Shown in pieces: positions 18,178 through 26,868 of a DNA stretch of 64,000 bases (positions within the stretch are counted from its first letter, which is position 1; the number at the start of each line of letters is the position of its first letter). Origin of the DNA: Sphingomonas sp. Root710. GTDB taxonomy: Bacteria; Pseudomonadota; Alphaproteobacteria; Sphingomonadales; Sphingomonadaceae. The DNA is taken from the NCBI RefSeq assembly GCF_001429065.1, contig NZ_LMIB01000015.1, forward strand, positions 210,905 through 274,904, written 5' to 3'. Position numbers and translations under genes: made by a program. The notes beneath the pieces were generated by a model. That model was not told the DNA's origin and made no database searches. It saw nothing but the letters and a program-made list of their open reading frames with translations.

Positions 18178-20520
18178 ATGATGCGCAAGATCCTGAAATT
18201 CTATGCCCGGCTGTTTGCCGTGCTGTTCCCGCGCCCGGAGACACCCGCCCGCAAGGCAGTCAAACTCGGTGACGCGGCGCGCGGACGGCGTGACTGGCCT
18301 GCTGCGGCGGAGGCTTATCGCACGGCGGTGCGCGAGGATCCCAAGCTCGGCCATATCTGGATCCAGCTCGGCCATGCCCTGAAGGAAACAGATGACCTGA
18401 GCGGCGCGATCGAGGCCTATGAAACTGCGGCGGTTCAGCGGCCCGACCTGTCGGAAACCCACATCTTTCTGGCGCACATCTACAAGCAGCTCGGCCGGAT
18501 CGAGCCTGCCATCACCCATTTCCTGATGGCTCTTCACATCGGCGAGCAAACGTCGGGCGAGAATGACGAACTGCTCCGCCTGCTCGCCCAACAGGGCGAC
18601 AAGGGCCGCGCGGCGCTGACCGGACTGCTCGGCGACGTGCTCCACCGCCTCCCCCCGGCCAAAGGCGAGGCGCGGCTGCTGACCCAGATTCGCGGCGTCA
18701 TAACCGAAAGCTCAGCACCGCCGCCGCCGTCCGCGACGACCGATGGCCGCACCGCGCTGGTCTTCGATATCTCCGACCTGATCGGCTATTATGCCAATGC
18801 CCGCCTGCCGACCGGCATCCAGCGCGTCCAGCTGGAGACGATCGAAGGGGCGCTGTTGCGCGGCGACGGGCGCGAAATCCGGCTGTGCTGCTTCATCGAC
18901 GGGCGGGAAGAATGGCTGGAGCTGCCGCTGGAGCGGATGCGCGCGATCGCCCAGCTCAGCATTTCCGGCGGCGACCGCTTCGATCCCGAATGGACCGAGG
19001 CGGTAGCGGGCCTGCGGCTGTTCCTGTCGCTGACCCATGGCTTCGAATTCCCGCAAGGGGCTTCGCTGATCAACCTCGGCACGAGCTGGTGGCTGCAGAA
19101 TTATTTCCTGTTCGTCCGCGACGCCAAGGCGCGGCGCGGCATACGCTATATCCCCTTCGTGCACGACATGATCCCGATCATGACGCCTGAGCATTGCACG
19201 CGCGGGCTGACCCAGGATTTCATCAGCTGGGTCATCGGCGTGTTCGACCATGCCGATCATTTCCTGTGCAATTCGGAAGCGACGAAGCGCGATCTGCTGT
19301 CGGTCGCGGCGACCCTGGGCCATGAACTCGACGCTGCCGACGTCGCGGTAATCCCGCTCGACACCGATTTCCGCAAGCCGGGGGTCGTCGAATTGCCCGA
19401 CGCCGCGCTCGATCGCTGGGGGCTGAACCGCGACGGCTTCGTGCTGTTCGTCTCGACGATCGAATCGCGCAAGGGGCACCTGATCGCCTTCGACGCCTGG
19501 GCCGATCTGATCGCACGCCATGGGCCCGACGCGGTACCGCACCTGGTGTGCGTCGGCAATCGCGGCTGGCTGAACGATCGCATCTATGAGCGGCTGGCGA
19601 ATGATTCCGTACTGGCGGCGAAAGTCTCGATGCTGTCGCGGCTGTCCGACGAGGAGTTGTCGCTGCTCTATCGCGCGTGCCGCTTCACCCTTTATCCCAG
19701 CACCTATGAAGGCTGGGGCCTGCCCGTCACCGAATCGCTGTGCTGCGGCAAAGTGCCGCTGATTTCGGACGCGGCTTCTTTGCCCGAGGCAGGCGGCGAC
19801 TTCGCGGTTTACGCCCCCGCCGGGTCCGTCCCCGCGCTGGCGGATGCGGCGGAACGGCTGACCCTGGACGACGACTATCGCGCCTCGCTTGAAGCGAAGA
19901 TCAGGGCCGGGTTCCGGCCCCGCGCATGGAGCGACCTCGCCCGCCAGATCGCCGACGAGCTCGACAGCTTCGCTGCGCGCGACGCAGGGTCGGGGACTTT
20001 CGTCATGCCGCCTCCGCTGGGCGCGAAGATCGGCGCCTGGCACCCGATGACCCGCAACGATTCGACCCGCATCTGGCGGGGGATGCGGACCGGCGAGGGG
20101 TTCCGCTCGAACCTCGGCTGGTACTGGCCCGAAGCACGGGGTTGCCGCGTCAGGGCGGAAGGCGGCGATCTGCTGATACGGCTGGATGGCCCGCATTCGG
20201 CTTTGCGGATCCTGTTCCAGATGGTCGGCGACGACCATGGCGATGCGCTATGGTCGTTGCGCAGCGGTGCAGTGGAGCAGAGCGGCGAGCTGCGCCGGAA
20301 CCAGCGCGGCTGGGCGGTCTTCACGATCGACGCCGCAGCGGCTGCGCATGACGTTGCGGTACGCTTCGAGGCGCTTTCCGCAACGGGGGGCCCGCCGATC
20401 ACCTATTTCGTCGCGGGCTTCTTCCTCCATGCCGCCGACGACCTCGCGGCGCGGCAGGATTTCGTCGAGGCGGTGGCGCTGCAACGGCTCGACTCGCTCG
20501 ACGCCTTCGGCGGCAGGTGA
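18178..20520 (+). CDS. TPR-GT4 glycosyltransferase with C-terminal beta-rich domain
   Basis: A 780-residue protein. It has a hydrophobic N-terminus, then TPR repeats (about 25-150, for example LGHIWIQLGHALKETDDLSG). A GT4 glycosyltransferase domain follows (about 175-620), with FVSTIESRKGHLIAF and the donor-binding block YEGWGLPVTESLCCGKVP holding the EX7E Glu pair. The last 130 residues are beta-rich and I do not recognise them. It shares the PTGIxRVxL start of its GT domain with the next gene, so the two are likely paralogues. It is divergent from rfbC, which suggests rhamnose-related chemistry, but the donor sugar is unknown. The start is taken at ATG 18178; the RBS is weak and 18181 is equally possible. 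Confidence 0.85.
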   Translation: MMRKILKFYARLFAVLFPRPETPARKAVKLGDAARGRRDWPAAAEAYRTAVREDPKLGHIWIQLGHALKETDDLSGAIEAYETAAVQRPDLSETHIFLAHIYKQLGRIEPAITHFLMALHIGEQTSGENDELLRLLAQQGDKGRAALTGLLGDVLHRLPPAKGEARLLTQIRGVITESSAPPPPSATTDGRTALVFDISDLIGYYANARLPTGIQRVQLETIEGALLRGDGREIRLCCFIDGREEWLELPLERMRAIAQLSISGGDRFDPEWTEAVAGLRLFLSLTHGFEFPQGASLINLGTSWWLQNYFLFVRDAKARRGIRYIPFVHDMIPIMTPEHCTRGLTQDFISWVIGVFDHADHFLCNSEATKRDLLSVAATLGHELDAADVAVIPLDTDFRKPGVVELPDAALDRWGLNRDGFVLFVSTIESRKGHLIAFDAWADLIARHGPDAVPHLVCVGNRGWLNDRIYERLANDSVLAAKVSMLSRLSDEELSLLYRACRFTLYPSTYEGWGLPVTESLCCGKVPLISDAASLPEAGGDFAVYAPAGSVPALADAAERLTLDDDYRASLEAKIRAGFRPRAWSDLARQIADELDSFAARDAGSGTFVMPPPLGAKIGAWHPMTRNDSTRIWRGMRTGEGFRSNLGWYWPEARGCRVRAEGGDLLIRLDGPHSALRILFQMVGDDHGDALWSLRSGAVEQSGELRRNQRGWAVFTIDAAAAAHDVAVRFEALSATGGPPITYFVAGFFLHAADDLAARQDFVEAVALQRLDSLDAFGGR

Positions 20521-20551
20521 CGCCGCGCGCCATCCGCGATAAAGACCGCGC

Positions 20552-21814
20552 ATGTTGACCACGGCGGGCGCCGCATCATCCTCACTGCTGCCGGCCGGAG
20601 CGGAGATCATCCTCGATCTGTCGCGGCTGCTGTCGCGCGTCCTGCACCCGATGCCCACCGGCATCGACCGGGTCGAGCTGGTCTATGCCCGCACGCTACT
20701 GGAGCTCGCGCCCGAACGGCTGCACTTCGCCGCGGTCAATCCGTTCGGTTTCTACGGCCGGCTGCCGCGCGCGGCGGTCGTCCGCTTCCTCGACGAGACC
20801 GAAGCGCGCTGGGCGCATCAGACCGCGCCGGCGCGGCCGGCGATGATCGCCGCGGCCGCCCGAACCCTCACCCGCTTGCGCCCACGCCGGGTTCCGCAAC
20901 CGGCCAGCGGCGTGCGCCGCTATTATCTCCAGGCGTCGCCGCACCATCTCCACGACGCCCGCCGCGTCGAGGCCAAGCTGCGCGCCGAAGACGCCCGCTT
21001 CGTCGCGCTGGTCCACGATTTGATTCCGATCGAATATCCCGAATATGCGCGGCCCGACGGCGCCGAAAAGCATGTCCGTCGGATGAGGACGATGGGCGGG
21101 CTGGCCAGGGGCCTTATCGCCAATAGCGCCGCGACCGCGGAATCGATGGAGCGCTTCCTGGCCGGGTCGGGGGCGGCGCCGCTGATCCGCGTCGCGCATC
21201 TGGGGAGCGACGCGCTACCCGGCGGGGGCGCGCTTCCGTCGATTCCGCAGCCTTATTTCGTCGTGCTCAGCACGATCGAGCCGCGCAAGAACCATCTGCT
21301 GCTGCTCAACGTCTGGCGGCGCATGATCGAGACGCTGGGGCCCGAACGCACACCGCATCTCGCGATTGTCGGGCGGCGCGGCTGGGAGAATGAGAACGTC
21401 ATCGACATGCTCGAGCGCAGCACCGCGATCCAGGGCCATGTCCACGAATTTTCCGGGCTTTCCGACCGCGTGGTGGGCGCGCTCTTGCGAAGCGCCCGCG
21501 CGCTGCTATGCCCTTCCTTCGCGGAAGGATTCGGCATGCCGGTGACCGAGGCGCTCCTGTGCGGGACGCCGGTGATCTGCAGCGATCTGCCCGCCTTGCG
21601 TGAGGCCGGCGGCTCTGTCCCCGACTTCATCGACCCGCTGGACGGACCGGAGTGGATCAGGGCGATCATGGACTATAGCGCGAACGACAGCGGCCCGCGC
21701 GAACGGCAGATCGAGCGCCTGGCGGGCTGGACGCCGCCCAGCTGGCAAGGGCATATCGAAACCGTGCTGAAACTGATCGCCGACATCGACCTGAGCGGAG
21801 ACGCGCGCGCATGA
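20552..21814 (+). CDS. GT4 family glycosyltransferase
   Basis: A 420-residue GT-B enzyme. It has VLSTIEPRKNHLLLLNVW at the inter-domain region and FAEGFGMPVTEALLCGTPVI in the donor-binding domain (EX7E Glu pair). The N-terminal part contains HPMPTGIDRVELVYARTLLE, a block shared with the preceding 780-residue enzyme. It lies 31 bp after that gene and its stop overlaps the permease start (ATGA), so it belongs to the same transcript. It probably adds one sugar to the lipid-linked or nascent glycan on the cytoplasmic side. The donor cannot be read from the sequence. Confidence 0.88.
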   Translation: MLTTAGAASSSLLPAGAEIILDLSRLLSRVLHPMPTGIDRVELVYARTLLELAPERLHFAAVNPFGFYGRLPRAAVVRFLDETEARWAHQTAPARPAMIAAAARTLTRLRPRRVPQPASGVRRYYLQASPHHLHDARRVEAKLRAEDARFVALVHDLIPIEYPEYARPDGAEKHVRRMRTMGGLARGLIANSAATAESMERFLAGSGAAPLIRVAHLGSDALPGGGALPSIPQPYFVVLSTIEPRKNHLLLLNVWRRMIETLGPERTPHLAIVGRRGWENENVIDMLERSTAIQGHVHEFSGLSDRVVGALLRSARALLCPSFAEGFGMPVTEALLCGTPVICSDLPALREAGGSVPDFIDPLDGPEWIRAIMDYSANDSGPRERQIERLAGWTPPSWQGHIETVLKLIADIDLSGDARA

Positions 21815-22608
21815 GCACCGCACCGCGCACGAACTTCTATCACCAGCTGACGCTGCAACTCGACGTGATCGGCGCGCTGGTACTACGCGAGTTGCACAGC
21901 CGGTTCGGCCGCAACAATATCGGCTATCTCTGGCTGATCGGCGAGCCGTTGATGCTGGCGACGGTGATCGGCGCGCTGCATGCTTTCCAGCCGGGCCATC
22001 TCGGATCGACGATGCCGCCGGTTCCTTTTGCACTGATCGGTTACTGCGTCTTCATCGTCCTCCGCGGAGTCATCAACCGTTCCGAGAGTCTTCTCGAGAC
22101 GAACGTTCCGCTGATGTATCACCGGATGATCTCGGTTCTGAATCTGTCGATCGCCCGCGTGGTGATCGAGGCCGCCGGCTGCTTCTGTTCCCTCGTCATC
22201 CTTCTCGGCCTGGCGATCCCGGCTGGCTATGCGGATATGCCTGCACGGCCGCTCTACCTGCTGGCAGGGTTCGGTTGGATGGTCTGGATATCCTTCGCGC
22301 TGGGCCTCAATGTTACAGCGGTGACGTTCGGCAAGCCGACTCTGGGCCGGCTGGTCCACCCCATAACCTATTTCATGATGCCGCTGTCGGGCGCTTTCTT
22401 CGCGGTCGAATGGCTACCCTATTCGATTCAGCAGGTTGCTGACTGGAATCCGCTGGTGACGATCTTCGAATATGCGCGCTACGGGATGTTCGAAGTGGCC
22501 TCGGACGAGCACTTATTCCCTGGCTATCTCAACAGCTGCTGTGCCATTTTGACCTATACGGGCCTGATAGGTATCCGCCGGGTGCGCCATAAGCTGCACA
22601 TTCATTAA
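21811..22608 (+). CDS. kpsM: ABC-2 type polysaccharide export permease (KpsM/Wzm-like)
   Basis: Integral inner-membrane protein of 265 residues with about six hydrophobic segments. The N-terminal amphipathic block LVLRELHSRFGRNNIGYLW and the segment FFAVEWLPYSIQQVADWNPL are typical of KpsM/CtrC/Wzm permeases. It should move a lipid-linked polysaccharide across the inner membrane together with an ATPase. No KpsT-like ATPase gene is in this window. It overlaps the GT4 gene by 4 bp and lies 30 bp before a KpsE-like gene. Confidence 0.92.
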   Translation: MSTAPRTNFYHQLTLQLDVIGALVLRELHSRFGRNNIGYLWLIGEPLMLATVIGALHAFQPGHLGSTMPPVPFALIGYCVFIVLRGVINRSESLLETNVPLMYHRMISVLNLSIARVVIEAAGCFCSLVILLGLAIPAGYADMPARPLYLLAGFGWMVWISFALGLNVTAVTFGKPTLGRLVHPITYFMMPLSGAFFAVEWLPYSIQQVADWNPLVTIFEYARYGMFEVASDEHLFPGYLNSCCAILTYTGLIGIRRVRHKLHIH

Positions 22609-22638
22609 TCAGACTGCCCAGATATCATTGGACGATCA

Positions 22639-23802
22639 ATGCACGGAATTATCAAGCCATTATCCTCACTCGACGCTGATCAGGACGATTGGCGTCGCTC
22701 GGCGATCGGCTGGAGCCGCAGGAACAAATGGTTCCTCATCCTCGTGGCTCTCCCCGCGCTGCTGGTCGCGCTATACCAATATCTGTTGGCGTCGGATCTT
22801 TATCAGTCCGAAGCCCATTTCATCGTCCGCACCGCTGACAGTTCACCGATGCCGTCGAGCGGCTTCAGCCAGCTGCTCGGTCTCTCGGCTGGCCCCTCGC
22901 AGTCGCGTGGCGATGCGATCAGCGTCAATGATTATCTGGACTCGCAGCAAGCCGTCCTGAGGATCGACCGGTCGATCAACCTCGTCGAGCGATTCCGCAG
23001 ACCGGAAGCCGACATAGCCACACGGCTATGGTTTCCGGCGCCGACCCCGGAGGCGCTCCTCAAATATTATCGCAAGCGCGTCGATGTGAAATATAATCAG
23101 GAAACCGGCATCACCACGCTGAAGGTGCGCTCGTATCGCCCCACCGATTCCTATGCGATCATCAACGCGATGCTTCAGCTGGGTGAAGAGCGCGTGAACC
23201 TGCTCAATCGTCGCAGCCAGGATGACGCCCTGAAAACCGCCCGCCGCCAGCTGGGCGAAGCCGAACAGGCGCTGGTCGGCATCCAGTCGCGAATGACGGC
23301 CTTTCGCCAGCAGCGCGGCGATCTCGACCCCGAAGGTTCGGGCAAGGCGCAGATCGGACTGGTTGCGACATTGCAGGGTCAGCTGACCAATGCCCGCGCG
23401 CAATTGAGCGCGATGCGCGGGATCATCTCGCCGAACAGCCCGCAATATGTCGCCACGGCGGCTCGGGTGCGCGCGCTGGAAGCCCAAGTGGCGGGACAGG
23501 CTGGCAAACTTACCGATGGCGGCAGCGCGATCGCCGCGCGTCTCGGTAATTATCAAGACCTGCAGATCCGCCAGCAATTTGCCGCGAAGCGTTATGAGGT
23601 CGCGGCCGCCAATCTAGAAAAGGCGCGTGACGCGGCGATGAAGCAGCAGCTTTACATCGTCCGCGTGGTCGATCCGAACATGCCGGTGAAGTCGGAATAT
23701 CCCGAGCGCGGCAAACTGCTGTTCACCGTCTTCCTGTCCCTGATGGTTGCCTATGGCATCGGCTGGCTTCTGGTCGCGGGCGTGCGCGAGCATTCGCTTT
23801 AG
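22639..23802 (+). CDS. kpsE: Capsule polysaccharide export inner-membrane protein (KpsE/CtrB-like)
   Basis: A 387-residue polysaccharide co-polymerase type 3 protein. It has an N-terminal transmembrane segment (about 33-52), periplasmic domain and coiled-coil (about 190-335), and a C-terminal transmembrane segment (about 362-382). LYQSEAHFIVRTAD and VDPNMPVKSEYPERGK are characteristic of the KpsE/CtrB/RkpR family. It bridges the KpsMT transporter to an outer-membrane channel. The usual partner KpsD is not in the window, so it may use the Wza-like protein at 5390 or genes elsewhere. Confidence 0.9.
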   Translation: MHGIIKPLSSLDADQDDWRRSAIGWSRRNKWFLILVALPALLVALYQYLLASDLYQSEAHFIVRTADSSPMPSSGFSQLLGLSAGPSQSRGDAISVNDYLDSQQAVLRIDRSINLVERFRRPEADIATRLWFPAPTPEALLKYYRKRVDVKYNQETGITTLKVRSYRPTDSYAIINAMLQLGEERVNLLNRRSQDDALKTARRQLGEAEQALVGIQSRMTAFRQQRGDLDPEGSGKAQIGLVATLQGQLTNARAQLSAMRGIISPNSPQYVATAARVRALEAQVAGQAGKLTDGGSAIAARLGNYQDLQIRQQFAAKRYEVAAANLEKARDAAMKQQLYIVRVVDPNMPVKSEYPERGKLLFTVFLSLMVAYGIGWLLVAGVREHSL

Positions 23803-23840
23803 AGAACAGTTCCTGAGTAGGTGAAGCAATCGGCCGGGCT

Positions 23841-23888
23841 GCCCCGCCTTTTGATGCGCGACTACACGTGCATCCCCAAGGGCGGGGC
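23841..23888. terminator. Nested inverted repeat between convergent genes
   Basis: GCCCCGCC (23841-23848) pairs with GGCGGGGC (23881-23888). Inside it, GATGC (23853-23857) pairs with GCATC (23870-23874). It lies in the gap between kpsE and the opposing methyltransferase, where a bidirectional terminator is expected. The T-run is short (TTTT inside the structure), so this is only a candidate. Confidence 0.45.
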
Positions 23889-23925
23889 CAGAAGGCCGAG
23901 TTCGCACCTCGGCATTACCGGACAG

Positions 23926-24612
23926 CTATCTTTTGCTTATCAACGATATGAAATAGCCATTATGCCATGCGCTGTCTTGTTGCTGCGATTTTACGGGATG
24001 ACTGTCGTCCTGGGTCGTTCGGATTTCAATTGAGCATAGAATATCGGCATTTATGTCCGAAATAGCATCCAAGGTCCCGGCACGGACATAAGGCCAATTC
24101 CAGTCATCTACAATTTGGACGTATAAATCGTCCAATGCAGGCTGGGCAATTTTGATACCATCATATTGGTCTTCATAACTATGAGGACCGTCATATAAAT
24201 ATATATTGAATTTTCCTAATTTTTCGTAATCTACGTTACGAAAATCGTTTTCTATAAATTTGAAATTCGTAATATCAGACTTTGCAAGCGAGATGTTATT
24301 CTCAAAAACTTGCTTAGGGCCGCCAAATTCGGACCAGTTATCGATACATACTATGTCGATATCATTGCCATATATCGCTGAGCAGGCAGTGGATCCCGCC
24401 CATGACCCAATTTCAAGATACCGTGCACTCGGGATGTTACCGACAAGATTATTTATAAATCGTCTGTAGAGGCGGCCGGACATTCCGTGGAGTTGCAAAA
24501 TCCAGTCCGGAACCTTCGAATCCAGCGCCAGTGCAGAGGTAAACGACGCCAACATTGCAGCGGCGATCGGCTCGTTGAAATCGCCCTGGTACCGAATTGA
24601 CGTTTCTTCCAT
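23926..24612 (-). CDS. Class I SAM-dependent methyltransferase, AT-rich
   Basis: A 228-residue Rossmann-fold methyltransferase. SAM motif I is ARYLEIGSWAGSTACSAIYG (about 63-82), followed by IVCIDNWSEFGGP and the acidic block FNIYLYDGPHSYEDQYDG, typical of the Methyltransf_24 type. GGAG lies six bases before the ATG. The gene is visibly richer in A and T than all its neighbours (runs such as AAATTTTG, many AAA and ATT codons), suggesting recent acquisition. It is third in a minus-strand group with UDP-xylose synthase and a GT90 transferase, so methylation of a sugar such as xylose is a fair guess. Confidence 0.85.
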   Translation of the reverse strand: MEETSIRYQGDFNEPIAAAMLASFTSALALDSKVPDWILQLHGMSGRLYRRFINNLVGNIPSARYLEIGSWAGSTACSAIYGNDIDIVCIDNWSEFGGPKQVFENNISLAKSDITNFKFIENDFRNVDYEKLGKFNIYLYDGPHSYEDQYDGIKIAQPALDDLYVQIVDDWNWPYVRAGTLDAISDINADILCSIEIRTTQDDSHPVKSQQQDSAWHNGYFISLISKR

Positions 24613-24636
24613 AAACTTCTCCAGTCACTAGCGCGT

Positions 24637-25635
24637 TTATCGGGAAGCGCGCTCGGTAGCGTCCGCGGCCGCAAAGGCGGTGATCGCTGCGCGAGACATT
24701 TCCTCTGAAAATTTCATATCGAGGGCGAACTGCCTGCCGCTCGTTGCAATTGCCGAGCATTCCGCAGGATTGGCGAAGCACCATTCCGCCCGTTCTGCCA
24801 GATCGGAGAGATCCGCCGCAATCGGGATATAATGCCGCCAGGCGATCAACCTGTCCGAAAACCACTGCTGCCAGTCGCTCTCCACGCGCAGCACGCAGCA
24901 GCCGAGGCGAAGTTTCTGCATGAAATTCCAGCTGTTCGAATTGCCGTCGATGTCGAGCATGAAGCAATGCCGCGCCATCTCGGCCATCGGCACGAACGGC
25001 TTTAAAAGGCCTTCGCGCGTCAGCCTCTCGCGGATCAGCGCGTCGTCCTCGGGGCCGGCCGTCTGAACGACGTCGGTAAGACCGACATCCGCCTTGGCCC
25101 CCAACGCCGTAGCAAATTTGCACATCCGATAGCGCGGGAGATCGTCGAGGTGGTCCCGTGTCTGCAGCAGCCGGGGCAATCCGGTGGACGATCCGCGCCA
25201 GACGATCGAAGGACGGCGATCTTCCCAGCGTATGAGTTCAGGGTCAAAGGATTCATATCCGCCGGCCATGAAATAATAGAGGTCGGGTATCAGACGAATC
25301 CCGTCCCAGCCCTTCTGCACCTCCCAGGAAACGCTGGAGTAATGCAGCGGATTGTCCTCGAGCTGAAAGACGATCTGCGCATCGCGGCGGACCGGTTGAC
25401 CGCTGCTCCGCATCAGGGCGCGCAGATGCTCGACATAAGGCAGAGTGGCGATCACCCGGTGATGCGGGCCGACCTGCCAATTGCAGATAAAATAGCGAAA
25501 GTCGGCATGCCCCGTGCCAGGGCGCGCGATGATCGTCACGAACGGGTTCACCGGGGCACCGGCCATCGCCAGCAGCCCCTGTTCGGGGACGATCGTCACG
25601 ATGTCACGCAACGCGGGGTCCAGCGGCTCCGACAT
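24637..25635 (-). CDS. GT90 (CAP10-like) glycosyltransferase
   Basis: A 332-residue protein of the CAP10/POGLUT-type family. Key segments are RPSIVWRGSSTGLPRL, the conserved LDIDGNSNSWNFMQKLRLGC, and WQQWFSDRLIAWRHYIPIAA followed by DLSDL. Members of GT90 use UDP-xylose or UDP-glucose. The gene directly follows a UDP-xylose synthase (11-bp gap) and precedes a methyltransferase, so a xylosyltransferase role is well supported by context but not proven. No signal peptide was seen, so it probably acts in the cytoplasm. Confidence 0.85.
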   Translation of the reverse strand: MSEPLDPALRDIVTIVPEQGLLAMAGAPVNPFVTIIARPGTGHADFRYFICNWQVGPHHRVIATLPYVEHLRALMRSSGQPVRRDAQIVFQLEDNPLHYSSVSWEVQKGWDGIRLIPDLYYFMAGGYESFDPELIRWEDRRPSIVWRGSSTGLPRLLQTRDHLDDLPRYRMCKFATALGAKADVGLTDVVQTAGPEDDALIRERLTREGLLKPFVPMAEMARHCFMLDIDGNSNSWNFMQKLRLGCCVLRVESDWQQWFSDRLIAWRHYIPIAADLSDLAERAEWCFANPAECSAIATSGRQFALDMKFSEEMSRAAITAFAAADATERASR

Positions 25636-25646
25636 GCGTTCAGCCC

Positions 25647-26603
25647 TCAGCCACGCGTGCGGACGATGCCTTCGAAATAGCGGATCGCCTCGCGCAGGCC
25701 CTTTTCGAGCGGCACCGTCGGCTCCCAGCCCAGCCTGTTGCGGGCGAGCGTGATATCAGGGCAGCGCTGCGTGGGGTCGTCCTGCGGCAGCGGCTCGAAG
25801 ACGATCTCGGACTTGGAACCGGTCAGTTCGATCACCCGCTCCGCCAGTTCACGCACCGAAATCTCGTGCGGATTGCCCAGGTTGATGGGCCCGGTGACGT
25901 CGTCGCCGGTGTCCATCAGCCGGATGAAGCCCTCGATCAGATCGTCGACATAGCAAAAGGCGCGCGTCTGCGATCCGGTGCCGTAGAGCGTGATCGGCTG
26001 ACCGGTCAGCGCCTGCATGATGAAGTTGGATACCACCCGCCCGTCCTCGGGATGCATCCGCGGGCCATACGTGTTGAAGATCCGCGCCACCTTGATCTTC
26101 ACGCCGTGCTGGCGGTGATAGTCGAAGAACAGGGTCTCGGCGGCGCGCTTGCCTTCGTCATAGCAGGCGCGCGGACCCAACGGATTGACGTTGCCGCGAT
26201 AATCCTCCGACTGCGGGTGGACCTCGGGATCGCCATAGACTTCGCTGGTGCTGGCCTGGAGGATTTTCGCCTTAACCCGCTTCGCCAGGCCGAGCATGTT
26301 GATAGCGCCGACGACGCTCGTCTTGGTCGTCTGGACCGGATCGAACTGGTAATGGATCGGCGATGCCGGACAGGCGAGATTGTAGATCTCGTCCACCTCG
26401 ACGAACAAAGGGAAGGTCACGTCTTGCCGCATGGCCTCGAACCGCGGATTCGACAGAAGATGGCTGATATTCTCCTTGGTGCCCGTGAAATAATTATCGG
26501 CGGACAACACGTCATGGCCTTGCTCGACCAGACGCGTGCAGAGGTGCGACCCCAGGAATCCGGCACCCCCGGACACAAGAATCCGCTTTCGGGAAAAGCT
26601 CAT
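25647..26603 (-). CDS. UDP-glucuronate decarboxylase (UDP-xylose synthase)
   Basis: SDR-family enzyme of 318 residues that converts UDP-glucuronate to UDP-xylose. The N-terminal NAD motif is [15 protein letters not shown]. The UXS signatures [54 protein letters not shown] (catalytic Tyr-x3-Lys) and [10 protein letters not shown] are all intact. AGGAAG precedes the ATG at 26603. It is first of a three-gene group with a GT90 transferase and a methyltransferase. The UDP-glucose dehydrogenase that would supply its substrate is not in the window. Confidence 0.94.
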   Translation of the reverse strand: MSFSRKRILVSGGAGFLGSHLCTRLVEQGHDVLSADNYFTGTKENISHLLSNPRFEAMRQDVTFPLFVEVDEIYNLACPASPIHYQFDPVQTTKTSVVGAINMLGLAKRVKAKILQASTSEVYGDPEVHPQSEDYRGNVNPLGPRACYDEGKRAAETLFFDYHRQHGVKIKVARIFNTYGPRMHPEDGRVVSNFIMQALTGQPITLYGTGSQTRAFCYVDDLIEGFIRLMDTGDDVTGPINLGNPHEISVRELAERVIELTGSKSEIVFEPLPQDDPTQRCPDITLARNRLGWEPTVPLEKGLREAIRYFEGIVRTRG

Positions 26604-26779
26604 CGATACTTCCTGGGATTGGATGGTTGGAGACAGGTTCCTGACCTCGCGCTCTCAGCCGATCGAGCCCTGCATGTCAAGCTAAGCAGCCCGGAGCGGT
26701 CCCATGTGCGCGATCGCCCGGCTTTCCCAGCCTCCAGGCTTATCTCGGTCGAAAGCAAGCTGAGTTGAAGGGTTTTGTG

Positions 26780-26808
26780 TTGAACCCGAACCTGACTAGG
26801 CGATAAAG
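26780..26808 (+). promoter_or_regulatory. Candidate sigma-70-like promoter for the GSCFA-WcbI pair
   Basis: TTGAAC (26780-26785) and ATAAAG (26803-26808) are spaced by 17 bases in the 265-bp gap between the divergent UXS and GSCFA genes, about 60 bp before the GSCFA start. The -35 is good and the -10 is weak, so this is a candidate only. No other clear element was seen in this gap. Confidence 0.3.
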
Positions 26809-26868
26809 TAGGTCCCCGCAGTTTTGGCCATTCCGGCGAGCTGCCCAGCGAGGTTGCCGGGACAGAAT

